Shown piece after piece: positions 6,130 through 12,843 of a DNA stretch of 15,939 nt. How positions within the stretch are numbered: position 1 is the stretch's first letter; every line of letters starts with the position of its first letter. A program made the translations under genes and the position numbers. The notes under the pieces were generated by a model that was given only the letters and a program-made list of their open reading frames with translations, had not been told where the DNA came from and did not search any database. The DNA comes from Lachnospiraceae bacterium (lineage in GTDB: Bacteria; Bacillota; Clostridia; Lachnospirales; Lachnospiraceae), in NCBI GenBank assembly GCA_009774145.1, contig VSND01000002.1:4960-20898 (forward strand). Reading direction: 5' to 3'.

Positions 6130-7566
6130 TTAATATGCTTTCCCCCAGTAGACCAGCTTCTTCGCCGGTTTTCCGCAGCAGACGCATCTGTCCGATATAC
6201 GGCGCTGCTCAAAGGGCATACAGCGGCTGGTGGCGGTGGTGTCTTCCTTGATCCTGTCTTCGCACGCCTGATCGCCGCACCACATGGCCCTTATAAATCC
6301 GGGTTTGTTGTTGACAGTGTCAGTAAACTCTTCATAGGTCAGCGCATCATAGGTGTGCGCGTCTCTGTGCGCGCGGGCACGCTCCAGCATTTCTTTCTGC
6401 ATGGTTTCAAGAACTTCGGAAAGCTTCGTCTCCAGCTCCTCGAAAGACACGATGATCTTCTCTCTTGTATCCCTGCGCACGATCACTGCCTGATTCGCCT
6501 CTATATCCTTCGGCCCGATCTCGATCCGGGTGGGAATCCCCCGAATCTCCTGCTCCGCAAATTTCCAGCCCGGGCTCTTGTCTGAGTCGTCCACTTTCAC
6601 CTGAAAAGTCCCGGCCAGACGGTCGCGGAGTTCATACGCCTTGTCAAGGACGCCCTCCTTATGCTGGGCGACGGGCACGATCATGGTCTGAACGGGCGCG
6701 ATCCTGGGCGGCAGCACCAGGCCGGAGTCGTCTCCGTGAACCATGATAATGGCTCCGATCATACGGGTGGTCATGCCCCAGGAAGTCTGATGTACGTATT
6801 TCAGCTGATTATCCTTATCCGTATACTGGATACCGAAGGCTTTTGCAAAACCGTCGCCGAAATTATGACTGGTACCGGACTGCAGCGCCTTGCCGTCATG
6901 CATCAGGGATTCGATGGTATAAGTCGCCTCCGCACCGGCAAACTTTTCCTTATCCGTCTTCTGTCCCTTGATGACCGGAATCGCCAGCACTTCCTCGCAG
7001 AAATCCGCATAGACGTTCAGCATCCGGACGGTCCGCTCCTCGGCTTCCTCCGCCGTCGCATGAGCCGTATGTCCTTCCTGCCAGAGAAATTCTCTGGAAC
7101 GGAGGAAAGGCCTCGTGGTCTTTTCCCAGCGGACCACGGAACACCACTGGTTATAATTCTTCGGCAGATCCCGATAGGAATGGATCTCATTTGCATAAAA
7201 ATCACAGAACAGCGTCTCGGAAGTGGGGCGCACGCACATGCGCTCCTGCAGAGGCTCCAGCCCTCCCTGGGTTACCCACGCAACCTCCGGCGCAAAGCCT
7301 TCCACATGATCCTTCTCCTTCTGGAGCAGGCTCTCCGGGATGAACATGGGCAGATACACATTCTCCACGCCGGTCTCCTTAAATCTTTGGTTCAGCTCCT
7401 TCTGGATATTTTCCCAGATCGCATAACCTGCCGGCTTGATGACCATGCAGCCCTTTACACTTGTATAATCGATCAGTTCCGCTTTCTTCACCACATCGGT
7501 ATACCACTGGGCGAAGTCCACATCCATGGAGGTGATGCCCTCCACCAGCTTCTTGTCTTTTGCCAT
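6130..7566 (-). CDS. proS: Prolyl-tRNA synthetase, short archaeal/eukaryotic-like type
   Basis: This class IIa synthetase (478 aa) charges tRNA-Pro with proline. It is the short form without the inserted editing domain of the E. coli type. Visible landmarks: WVTQGG and RPTSE (residues 97-117); motif 2 RSREFLWQEGHTAH (156-169); HNFGDGFAKAFG (234-245); motif 3 around WGMTTRMIGAIIMVHGDDSG (263-282); and an anticodon-binding domain starting near LPPRIAPVQ (285-293). The C-terminal domain keeps a probable zinc site (WCGDQAC, SRC, CVCCGKPAKK) and ends in the typical WGKAY. The ATG at 7566 is preferred; a TTG three codons upstream lies only two bases from the AAGGAG and is unlikely. First gene of the proS-cca-atl operon, under a strong promoter. 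No T-box element was found in the short leader. Confidence 0.95.
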   Translation of the reverse strand: MAKDKKLVEGITSMDVDFAQWYTDVVKKAELIDYTSVKGCMVIKPAGYAIWENIQKELNQRFKETGVENVYLPMFIPESLLQKEKDHVEGFAPEVAWVTQGGLEPLQERMCVRPTSETLFCDFYANEIHSYRDLPKNYNQWCSVVRWEKTTRPFLRSREFLWQEGHTAHATAEEAEERTVRMLNVYADFCEEVLAIPVIKGQKTDKEKFAGAEATYTIESLMHDGKALQSGTSHNFGDGFAKAFGIQYTDKDNQLKYVHQTSWGMTTRMIGAIIMVHGDDSGLVLPPRIAPVQTMIVPVAQHKEGVLDKAYELRDRLAGTFQVKVDDSDKSPGWKFAEQEIRGIPTRIEIGPKDIEANQAVIVRRDTREKIIVSFEELETKLSEVLETMQKEMLERARAHRDAHTYDALTYEEFTDTVNNKPGFIRAMWCGDQACEDRIKEDTTATSRCMPFEQRRISDRCVCCGKPAKKLVYWGKAY

Positions 7567-7616
7567 ATCCGTCAATTCTCCTTCTATAAATCATACGCAG
7601 TCTTATACTGGTTTTC

Positions 7617-7645
7617 ATTGTAAAAAGGATTGAAGGGTTTGTCAA
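7617..7645 (-). promoter_or_regulatory. Strong sigma-A promoter of the proS operon
   Basis: On the minus strand TTGACA (7645-7640), a 17-bp spacer and TACAAT (7622-7617) are nearly perfect consensus. The predicted start near 7610 gives a leader of about 44 bases ending in AAGGAG (7578-7583 region), about 11 bases from the ATG. The leader is too short for a T-box riboswitch, so constitutive expression is likely. Confidence 0.8.
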
Positions 7646-7760
7646 GTATCTTTGGCGGCTGCCCGGCCCGGCCTGCATTTTTCCATAAAAGTCTTCCAAT
7701 CCGGCGCCTTTTATATAAATCTGGAAGTCTTACCAATACTTAGCTGCCATATTCTTTCCT

Positions 7761-7791
7761 GTTTTGCAGATACTGTAAGTAGTCGCAAAAC
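7761..7791. promoter_or_regulatory. Inverted repeat upstream of the AI-2E-family gene
   Basis: GTTTTGC (7761-7767) and GCAAAAC (7785-7791) form a perfect 7-bp dyad with a 17-base spacer, about 55 bases before the ATG at 7846. It could be an operator or a leader hairpin. No convincing promoter pair was found nearby; TATATAAAT at 7712-7720 is the best -10-like string. Weak evidence. Confidence 0.25.
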
Positions 7792-7845
7792 ACGTACTTT
7801 ATCTGATTTCCAGAACTGTCTGCCGCATACGGAGGAGGTGAACCC

Positions 7846-8787
7846 ATGAAATTACAGACCCGGCTTTATTTTCAAAAAACAGGCATCCTGATGGCCGTTT
7901 ATCTGGTGCTCCGTTTTCTGCTCCCCATTGTCCTGCCTTTTTTTCTGGCATGGGTGACGGTCGGCTGTCTGACTTTTTTCCAGAAGCGGAGCCATATGAA
8001 GCTGATGTCTCTGAGCGTTTTGTATCTTGTCCTGTTTCTCCTGCTTTCCGGCGCCTCGGTCTTCTGCGGCTGCTGGCTGCTCTATGAGCCCTGCTGCCGT
8101 CTGCTGCCGGTCTGCCGGGATTACTGGGCGCAGTTCGCCGGATATCTTACATGGCTCCCCGGCTCCCTGTCCGGTTTTTTTGCAGATCTGATGCCCTCCG
8201 CATTATCCTGCATGTTCAGTATCTTCCTGTATCTGATCTCGATCCTGCTCTTCTCCAAAGACTGGGAACGATTCCATTCTCTGTTATACCGGCTCCCGTT
8301 CGCCATCCCGGTCTCCAACGCCGGCAGACGGATCCTGCAGTGTGTAAAGAGCTGGATCCGCGCCCAGTTTCGCATCATGGCTGCCATATCTCTGGAGTGC
8401 ATGATCGGCTATTATTTCCTTCACATCCCCGGATTTCCCTTCTGGGCCGTACTCACCGGCATCATCGATGCCCTGCCGGTCTTCGGCACCGGAACGGTCT
8501 TCTTCCCATGGATCGTGATTGTTGCCCTGCAGGGAGATTATACGCTTGCCCTGTGGCTGGGACTTCTCTATCTGACGACCTGGCTGACCCGGGAACTTCT
8601 GGAACCGAAACTCCTGGGAGACGGGCTGGGTCTTTTGCCCGTCTGTTTCCTTATGTCCGTCATCGCCGGACTGAAGCTCTTCGGGCCTCTGGGCTTTTTC
8701 TCCGGTCCCTTTGGCGTGCTCCTCATACGGGAACTGTGGGTGGAGCTGGAACTGTCCTTCTCTCAGAAAAATAACCTGAATCTTTAA
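7846..8787 (+). CDS. AI-2E / PerM / YtvI family membrane protein
   Basis: The 313-residue protein has seven or eight hydrophobic segments (about residues 14-44, 52-80, 114-136, 175-195, 198-228, 232-250 and 263-298). The family hallmarks lie in the second half: GIIDALPVFGTGTVFFPW (205-222) and RELLEPKLLGDGLGLLP (249-265). They match the conserved D-x-[IL]-P...G and L-x-P-x-[LI]-x-G blocks of AI-2E transporters and of YtvI, a sporulation-associated membrane protein of Bacillus. In a clostridium YtvI is the nearer analogue, but substrate and sporulation role cannot be read from sequence. The loop between the early helices is shorter than in most family members. Start: ATG 7846 has a perfect AGGAGGT (7833-7839) six bases away. 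It is monocistronic, divergent from proS and convergent with the pseudouridine synthase. Confidence 0.85.
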   Translation: MKLQTRLYFQKTGILMAVYLVLRFLLPIVLPFFLAWVTVGCLTFFQKRSHMKLMSLSVLYLVLFLLLSGASVFCGCWLLYEPCCRLLPVCRDYWAQFAGYLTWLPGSLSGFFADLMPSALSCMFSIFLYLISILLFSKDWERFHSLLYRLPFAIPVSNAGRRILQCVKSWIRAQFRIMAAISLECMIGYYFLHIPGFPFWAVLTGIIDALPVFGTGTVFFPWIVIVALQGDYTLALWLGLLYLTTWLTRELLEPKLLGDGLGLLPVCFLMSVIAGLKLFGPLGFFSGPFGVLLIRELWVELELSFSQKNNLNL

Positions 8788-8818
8788 GCAGGGGCCTGCG
8801 GCATCCTCAGCCCCTGCT
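8787..8818. terminator. Hairpin terminator between convergent genes
   Basis: AGCAGGGGC (8787-8795) pairs perfectly with GCCCCTGCT (8810-8818) across a 14-base loop. It begins at the last base of the AI-2E-family stop codon and lies 4 bases from the stop of the leftward pseudouridine synthase gene, so it probably serves both. Only a weak GTCTCT tail follows on the plus strand. Confidence 0.65.
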
Positions 8819-8822
8819 GTCT

Positions 8823-9479
8823 CTATCCGGCGTCAAAAAATGTCGGTTCTACCCGAAAATCCATCTTTTTCTTTGTCTTCGGATGCACAAACCGGAGCTC
8901 ACAGGCACACAGGCAGAGCTGCCTGCATCCCGGTTCTGCCTCTCCGTATTTCCGGTCGCCTGCAATCGGCGCCCCCGCATGAGCCAGCTGGACCCGAATC
9001 TGGTGATGCCGGCCGGTCAGAAGCCGGATCCGCAGAAAACTCCTGTCTTCCCGCTCTTCCAGCACCTCATAGGCAAGTGCACACCTTTTGGCGCCCTTCG
9101 TCCCTGCCGGAACCACCCTGGAGCTGTTGGTTCTGCCGTCCTTCAGAAGGTTATCCACCAGTGTACCCTTTTTCTTTGGAAGTTTTCCACATACCGCCGC
9201 CTCATACCACTTCTCCGTGTGGACATGATCGCGGATCTGCCTGCTCAGATCCGCTGCCGCCTGCTCCGTCTTCGCCACAAGGAAGAGCCCTTCCACCGGC
9301 TGGTCCAGACGGTTCACAAGTCCCAGATAAGGATTCCTGTCCCCTCGTTCCAACCGCTCATTGCGCAGCATACTCATGATGTCCGGTACAGACGCCCGCG
9401 CGCTCTGCACTGCAGTCCCGGACGCTTTCCATAAGACATACAGTTCCCTGTCCTCATACAGGACACGATATTTTTCCAT
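8823..9479 (-). CDS. RluA-family pseudouridine synthase
   Basis: This 218-residue enzyme isomerises uridine to pseudouridine in rRNA or tRNA. The catalytic block is VNRLDQPVEGLFLVAK (residues 55-70) with the catalytic aspartate at D59. The usual HRLD reads NRLD, and the following DT-SG reads QPVEG, a variant I associate with a clostridial sub-branch. A second conserved block, RLLTGRHHQIRVQLAHAGAPI, and GDRKYG follow. There is no N-terminal S4 domain, so it is a short RluA/RluC-catalytic-only form. Start: the ATG at 9479 has GAGGGG about 8 bases upstream. The longer frame from 9581 adds an Arg-rich segment with no family resemblance. The exact target uridine cannot be told. It lies downstream of pgi but is separated by a terminator. 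Confidence 0.88.
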   Translation of the reverse strand: MEKYRVLYEDRELYVLWKASGTAVQSARASVPDIMSMLRNERLERGDRNPYLGLVNRLDQPVEGLFLVAKTEQAAADLSRQIRDHVHTEKWYEAAVCGKLPKKKGTLVDNLLKDGRTNSSRVVPAGTKGAKRCALAYEVLEEREDRSFLRIRLLTGRHHQIRVQLAHAGAPIAGDRKYGEAEPGCRQLCLCACELRFVHPKTKKKMDFRVEPTFFDAG

Positions 9480-9647
9480 TTTTACGTTCCCCTCTTTTGC
9501 AGCTCCTGTCCGTCTGCGGCTCAGACATTTGCCAGAGCCCGGCATGCTGTCACGGGGCCTCTTCATCGTCCGCCAGTTCATAAGCGGAGATTCCTGAGAG
9601 CTCCACCGGCGCCGGTTCTCAGACAGAATATCCGGATGCCTTTATGC
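9480..9647 (-). other. Structured GC-rich leader upstream of the pseudouridine synthase
   Basis: The sequence has several inverted repeats. A CTGAGA...TCTCAG stem encloses the perfect 12-base palindrome ACCGGCGCCGGT, and nearer the gene GTCTG-AGCCG-CAGAC forms a small hairpin. No clear promoter was found between the pgi terminator and the gene. Short strings resemble parts of glycine riboswitches (CTCTCAGG, GGCAAA), but their spacing does not fit the aptamer, so none is called. Confidence 0.35.
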
Positions 9648-9686
9648 AAAAGGAGCCGCTGCAGTTCCATATCCTGCAGCAGCCCC
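9648..9686 (-). terminator. Intrinsic terminator of pgi
   Basis: On the minus strand GGGGCTGCTGCAG (9686-9674) pairs with CTGCAGCGGCTCC (9664-9652), 13 bp including two G-U pairs, with a 9-base loop. TTTT (9651-9648) follows directly. It lies 26 bases beyond the pgi stop codon. Confidence 0.8.
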
Positions 9687-9712
9687 TCACATAGATTTCC
9701 ATCAAACAAATC

Positions 9713-11059
9713 TTACAGTCTCTTCAAAAGCTCCTCACGCTCTGCCTCATATCCCGGTTTCCCAAGCAGTGCAAACATGTTCTTCTTATAGCTCTCCACA
9801 CCCGGCTGGTTGAACGGATTCACACCCAGCAGGTATCCGCTGATGCCGCATGCAAACTCAAAGAAATAGAACAGCTGTCCCAGAGAGAACTCGTCCTGTC
9901 TCGGAATCTTCACCATCAGGTTCGGCACATCGCCGTCCGTATGCGCCAGGATCGTTCCGTTCATGGCATTCTTATTGATGAAATCAACATTCTTTCCTGC
10001 CAGATAGTTCAGGCCGTCCAGATCCACCGGTTCCTCATTCATGATGATCTCCTGCTCGCACTCCTCTACGGAGAGAACCGTCTCAAACATGATTCTTGCG
10101 CCGTCCTGAATGAACTGTCCCATGGAGTGCAGATCCGTGGTCAGGTCAACCGATGCCGGGAAGATTCCCTTCCTGTCCTTGCCCTCGGACTCGCCGTAGA
10201 GCTGCTTCCACCATTCGGAAACATAATGAAGGCTTGGCTCATAATTTGCCAGAACTTCGGTGGATTTTCCCTTTCTGTGAAGGATGTTCCGGACCACCGC
10301 ATACAGAACCGCATCATTTTCTTCATACGGCGTATTCAGGGCAGCCTCGCGTCCGCTTGCCGCACCCTCCATCAGCTTCTGGATATCCGCGCCGCTGACT
10401 GCGATCGGAAGCAGGCCGACTGCGGTCAGTACGGAGAAACGTCCTCCTACATCATCCGGTACCACAAAGGTCTCATAGCCTTCCTCGGCAGCCAGGCCCT
10501 TCAGCGCCCCTCTTGCTTTATCCGTAGTCGCATAGATCCTCTTCGCTGCGCCTTCCTTGCCGTACTTGTCCTCCAGCTTTTTCTTAAACACGCGGAATGC
10601 AATCGCCGGCTCCGTCGTCGTTCCGGACTTGGAGATCACATTCACGGAAAAGTCACGATCACCGATCACGTCCATCAGATGGCTCAGATAACGGGTGGAG
10701 ATGCTGTTTCCAACAAAATAAATCTCCGGTGTTTTACGTACTTCTTTTGATACAATATTGTAGAAGCTGTGTCTTAAGAACTCCACTGCCGCACGGGCGC
10801 CCAGATAAGAACCGCCGATACCGATCACAATCAGAACCTGGGAATCCTCCTGGATCTTCGCAGCCGCCTTCTGTATTCTCGCAAACTCTTCCCTGTCATA
10901 GTTCACCGGAAGGTCGATCCAGCCCAGAAAATCATTGCCTGCTCCGGTTCTCTTCAGAAGAACATCCTTCACAGCCGCTGCCTGTGCTTCCATGAACTTC
11001 ACTTCATCCGCACCGATAAACGGCGCTGCCTTTGAATAGTCAAATGTAACTTTTCCCAT
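9713..11059 (-). CDS. pgi: Glucose-6-phosphate isomerase
   Basis: This cytoplasmic enzyme (448 aa) interconverts glucose-6-phosphate and fructose-6-phosphate in glycolysis and gluconeogenesis. Both family signatures are present: DDVGGRFSVLTAVGLLPIA (residues 202-220) and LGVNPFNQPGVESYKK (411-426). Active-site positions are visible in SKSGTTTEP (143-151, phosphate binding), QLYGESEGK with the base E290, H311, and K425. The length fits the short Bacillus/clostridial type (about 450) rather than the 550-residue enterobacterial one. Start: ATG 11059 has AAGGAG at 11071-11076 with an 11-base gap, slightly long. It has its own promoter, whose -35 overlaps the stop codon of the upstream membrane-protein gene, and its own terminator, so it is probably transcribed mainly alone with some read-through from upstream. 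Confidence 0.97.
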   Translation of the reverse strand: MGKVTFDYSKAAPFIGADEVKFMEAQAAAVKDVLLKRTGAGNDFLGWIDLPVNYDREEFARIQKAAAKIQEDSQVLIVIGIGGSYLGARAAVEFLRHSFYNIVSKEVRKTPEIYFVGNSISTRYLSHLMDVIGDRDFSVNVISKSGTTTEPAIAFRVFKKKLEDKYGKEGAAKRIYATTDKARGALKGLAAEEGYETFVVPDDVGGRFSVLTAVGLLPIAVSGADIQKLMEGAASGREAALNTPYEENDAVLYAVVRNILHRKGKSTEVLANYEPSLHYVSEWWKQLYGESEGKDRKGIFPASVDLTTDLHSMGQFIQDGARIMFETVLSVEECEQEIIMNEEPVDLDGLNYLAGKNVDFINKNAMNGTILAHTDGDVPNLMVKIPRQDEFSLGQLFYFFEFACGISGYLLGVNPFNQPGVESYKKNMFALLGKPGYEAEREELLKRL

Positions 11060-11109
11060 GTGTTCCTACACTCCTTTTCTGCACGAGTTCCCCCGCATAT
11101 ATTACAGAC

Positions 11110-11139
11110 ATTGTAGCATCCCGGCATACTAAAAATCAA
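11110..11139 (-). promoter_or_regulatory. pgi promoter with extended -10
   Basis: On the minus strand TTGATT (11139-11134), an 18-bp spacer and TACAAT (11115-11110) with a TGC extension. The predicted start near 11103 leaves a 44-base leader. The -35 hexamer contains the TGA stop codon (11138-11136) of the upstream gene, so the two genes are packed with no terminator between them. Confidence 0.7.
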
Positions 11140-11807
11140 GTAGATGTGCCTAAAAAATCGGAAAGAACTTCCTGAAAGATCCGTTCCTCCTCTTTTTCAA
11201 GGACCAATCCTGTCTCCGGCTCTTCCAAAGGCTCCTCTGCATCCTTTTTCAGAGGCTTCTTCCCCTCTTTGGGCTCTTCTTTTTCAAATCCTTCGTATAC
11301 ATGCATCTGCCTTGGATACAGGGTATTCGAGACATAATCCAGAAGATATACCCGGGCCTGCTCCCACAGGCTGTCCGATTCAAACCAGAGCGCGGCAACC
11401 CGAACCACTGCCGCCGCCGTCGCCGCCGCCAGAAGCCGGTTCAGGCAGAACGTTTCCTCATATCCCAGATAATGCAGGGCTGCCGCCTCCACAAACCCGA
11501 TTCCGAACAGAATGCCTGTCCACCGCTCCGGAAGATGCCGCCACTGTCCCAGCGAAATGCCGAACTTCTTTTCCTGGCACAGATATTTCCGGACAAATAC
11601 CTGCATGTCGCAGATCCCCACGTTTACCTCATGGCTCTTTTGAAACTTCAGCGTCATCGCTTTCAGCATCCTGCCTTTTCCTCCGCTTCCCAGCGCCGCA
11701 TCCTTACAGAGCTCTCCAAACAGTATCCTCCTTGCCAGTGCCAGCACGATTCCCCATACTCCCAGCACCAGAAATTCTCCGTAGTATAATGACCATACCT
11801 GATACAT
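11136..11807 (-). CDS. Unidentified membrane protein with charged C-terminal tail, 223 aa
   Basis: I do not recognise the family. Predicted segments: TM1 about residues 9-27, a soluble basic stretch (28-93) with conserved-looking KSHEVNVGICDMQVFVRKYL, TM2 about 95-113, TM3 about 122-141, then an amphipathic region and a tail from 172 to the end that is dominated by Glu and Lys and probably disordered. Start: the ATG at 11807 is preferred because GGGGAGG lies 8 bases upstream; the ATG at 11828 sits just before that site and cannot use it. It has its own extended -10 promoter. No terminator separates it from pgi. Lachnospiraceae carry many lineage-specific membrane proteins of this size, and no function is proposed. 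Confidence 0.8.
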   Translation of the reverse strand: MYQVWSLYYGEFLVLGVWGIVLALARRILFGELCKDAALGSGGKGRMLKAMTLKFQKSHEVNVGICDMQVFVRKYLCQEKKFGISLGQWRHLPERWTGILFGIGFVEAAALHYLGYEETFCLNRLLAAATAAAVVRVAALWFESDSLWEQARVYLLDYVSNTLYPRQMHVYEGFEKEEPKEGKKPLKKDAEEPLEEPETGLVLEKEEERIFQEVLSDFLGTST

Positions 11808-11845
11808 AAAAAGCGCCTCCCCTTGCATAACATTTGGTTGAGCTC

Positions 11846-11854
11846 ATTATAACA
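11846..11854 (-). promoter_or_regulatory. Extended -10 promoter of the 223-aa membrane protein gene
   Basis: On the minus strand TGTTATAAT is a perfect TATAAT with TGn extension. The -35 at 17 bp spacing (CCTCCC) is not recognisable. The predicted start near 11839 gives a leader of about 32 bases containing GGGGAGG. Confidence 0.6.
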
Positions 11855-11895
11855 GAACTTCCTGCAAAGGGAGGCATGACTTATCGGTAAATTGC

Positions 11896-11918
11896 GACAG
11901 GACATGTCTGATCCTGTC
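11896..11918. terminator. Possible hairpin behind mtnN
   Basis: GACAGGA (11896-11902) and TCCTGTC (11912-11918) pair perfectly with a 9-base loop. It lies 66 bases past the mtnN stop. On the minus strand GCAATTT follows, a poor T run, so it may be a weak terminator or a protein-binding dyad. Confidence 0.3.
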
Positions 11919-11983
11919 TTACGCAGCCGGTCCGGCATTCTGCAAAAGGACGGGAGCTTTGCCGGATATACCGGACTTCTCTT

Positions 11984-12685
11984 CTACAGACGGCCTACAA
12001 GGTTCTCCACCAGCGCCACGCTGTGGGCAATCGCCTGACGTTCAAACGTCGGATAATCCATCGTCGCGCTGTCATCCGCCTTGTCTGAAATGGCACGGAT
12101 CACCACAAACGGAATATGGTTCAGATATGCCGCCTGCGCAATCGCCGCTCCCTCCATCTCCGTGCACATCCCGTCAAACTGCTTTACAATCCGTTCCTTC
12201 ACGGCTCTGTCCGAGATAAACTGGTCGCCGCTGACCACCCTCCCGGTAAAGACCTGAATCTCCGGCACCGCCTCCTCGCAGGCAGCCTTTGCCTTTTTCA
12301 GAAGTTCCTCATCCGCCGGAAAACAGCTGGTCTCCATCCGGGGAATTACGCCCGGCTCATAGCCGAATCCGGTCGCGTCCATGTCATGCTGCAGCGTATC
12401 CGAGGAGATCACAATATCGCCGATATTGATCTCCGCCTTCAGAGAGCCTGCAATTCCGGTATTGATGACTGCATCCACCTGATACACATCCGCCAGGATC
12501 TGCGTACAGATCCCCGCATTGACTTTTCCGATCCCGCTGCGCACAATGACTGCTTCCACTCCGTTCAGCGTTCCCGAATAAAAATCCATGGATGCCTTCT
12601 GCAGCAGCTTTGCATCCGCCAGCTTTTCCCGAAGCGCCGTCACTTCTTCCTCCATGGCTCCGATGATGCCGATCTTCTTTATCAT
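11984..12685 (-). CDS. mtnN: 5'-methylthioadenosine / S-adenosylhomocysteine nucleosidase
   Basis: This 233-residue enzyme cleaves adenine from methylthioadenosine and S-adenosylhomocysteine. It thereby recycles products of methylation and polyamine synthesis and yields the precursor of AI-2. The whole fold is recognisable: KIGIIGAMEEEV (residues 4-15, catalytic Glu14 equivalent to E. coli Glu12), VRSGIGKVNAG (48-58), INTGIAGSL (74-82), the SGDQFIS segment (152-158), TEMEGAAIAQ (175-184) with Glu178, and RAISDKAD (197-204) with catalytic Asp201. Length matches the family (about 230). Start: ATG 12685 has GAGAGG with an 8-base gap. It appears to be a single-gene unit between the beta-propeller gene and the membrane protein, all leftward. 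Confidence 0.95.
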   Translation of the reverse strand: MIKKIGIIGAMEEEVTALREKLADAKLLQKASMDFYSGTLNGVEAVIVRSGIGKVNAGICTQILADVYQVDAVINTGIAGSLKAEINIGDIVISSDTLQHDMDATGFGYEPGVIPRMETSCFPADEELLKKAKAACEEAVPEIQVFTGRVVSGDQFISDRAVKERIVKQFDGMCTEMEGAAIAQAAYLNHIPFVVIRAISDKADDSATMDYPTFERQAIAHSVALVENLVGRL

Positions 12686-12724
12686 ACCATATACCTCTCT
12701 TTCCTTCTCTGTATCTTCTTATAC

Positions 12725-12730
12725 AGTATA
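12725..12730 (-). promoter_or_regulatory. Candidate -10 of mtnN
   Basis: TATACT on the minus strand, about 40 bases before the ATG at 12685. The -35 region at 17 bp spacing (TGGTAA) is weak. An overlapping TATAAG further downstream is an alternative. Confidence 0.3.
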
Positions 12731-12783
12731 CCGGAGGTTTCCCTTTTTTACCAGAGTATCCCTGCATTTTCTTCCCGATAAAC

Positions 12784-12802
12784 GGACCGGACGTTACGGT
12801 CC
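12784..12802. terminator. Weak hairpin behind the beta-propeller gene
   Basis: GGACCG (12784-12789) pairs with CGGTCC (12797-12802) over a 7-base loop, about 42 bases past the beta-propeller stop. On the minus strand GTTTATCGGG follows, not a real T run. It is the best terminator candidate for the sigma/beta-propeller operon in this gap. Confidence 0.3.
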
Positions 12803-12843
12803 CGATGTCTGCCGGCGTCCCTTCTGTATTCATGCAGCCCCGT

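Noticed and set aside
7567..7616. T-box riboswitch upstream of proS
   Set aside because: The leader is only about 44 bases and has no AGGGTGGNACCGCG-like string.
6661..7623. Rightward 320-codon open frame opposite proS
   Set aside because: Antisense to the conserved synthetase, no domain recognisable, and it runs through the proS promoter.
9480..9647. Glycine riboswitch
   Set aside because: Only short strings (CTCTCAGG, GGCAAA) resemble the consensus; the flanking stem and spacing do not fit, and the downstream gene has no link to glycine.
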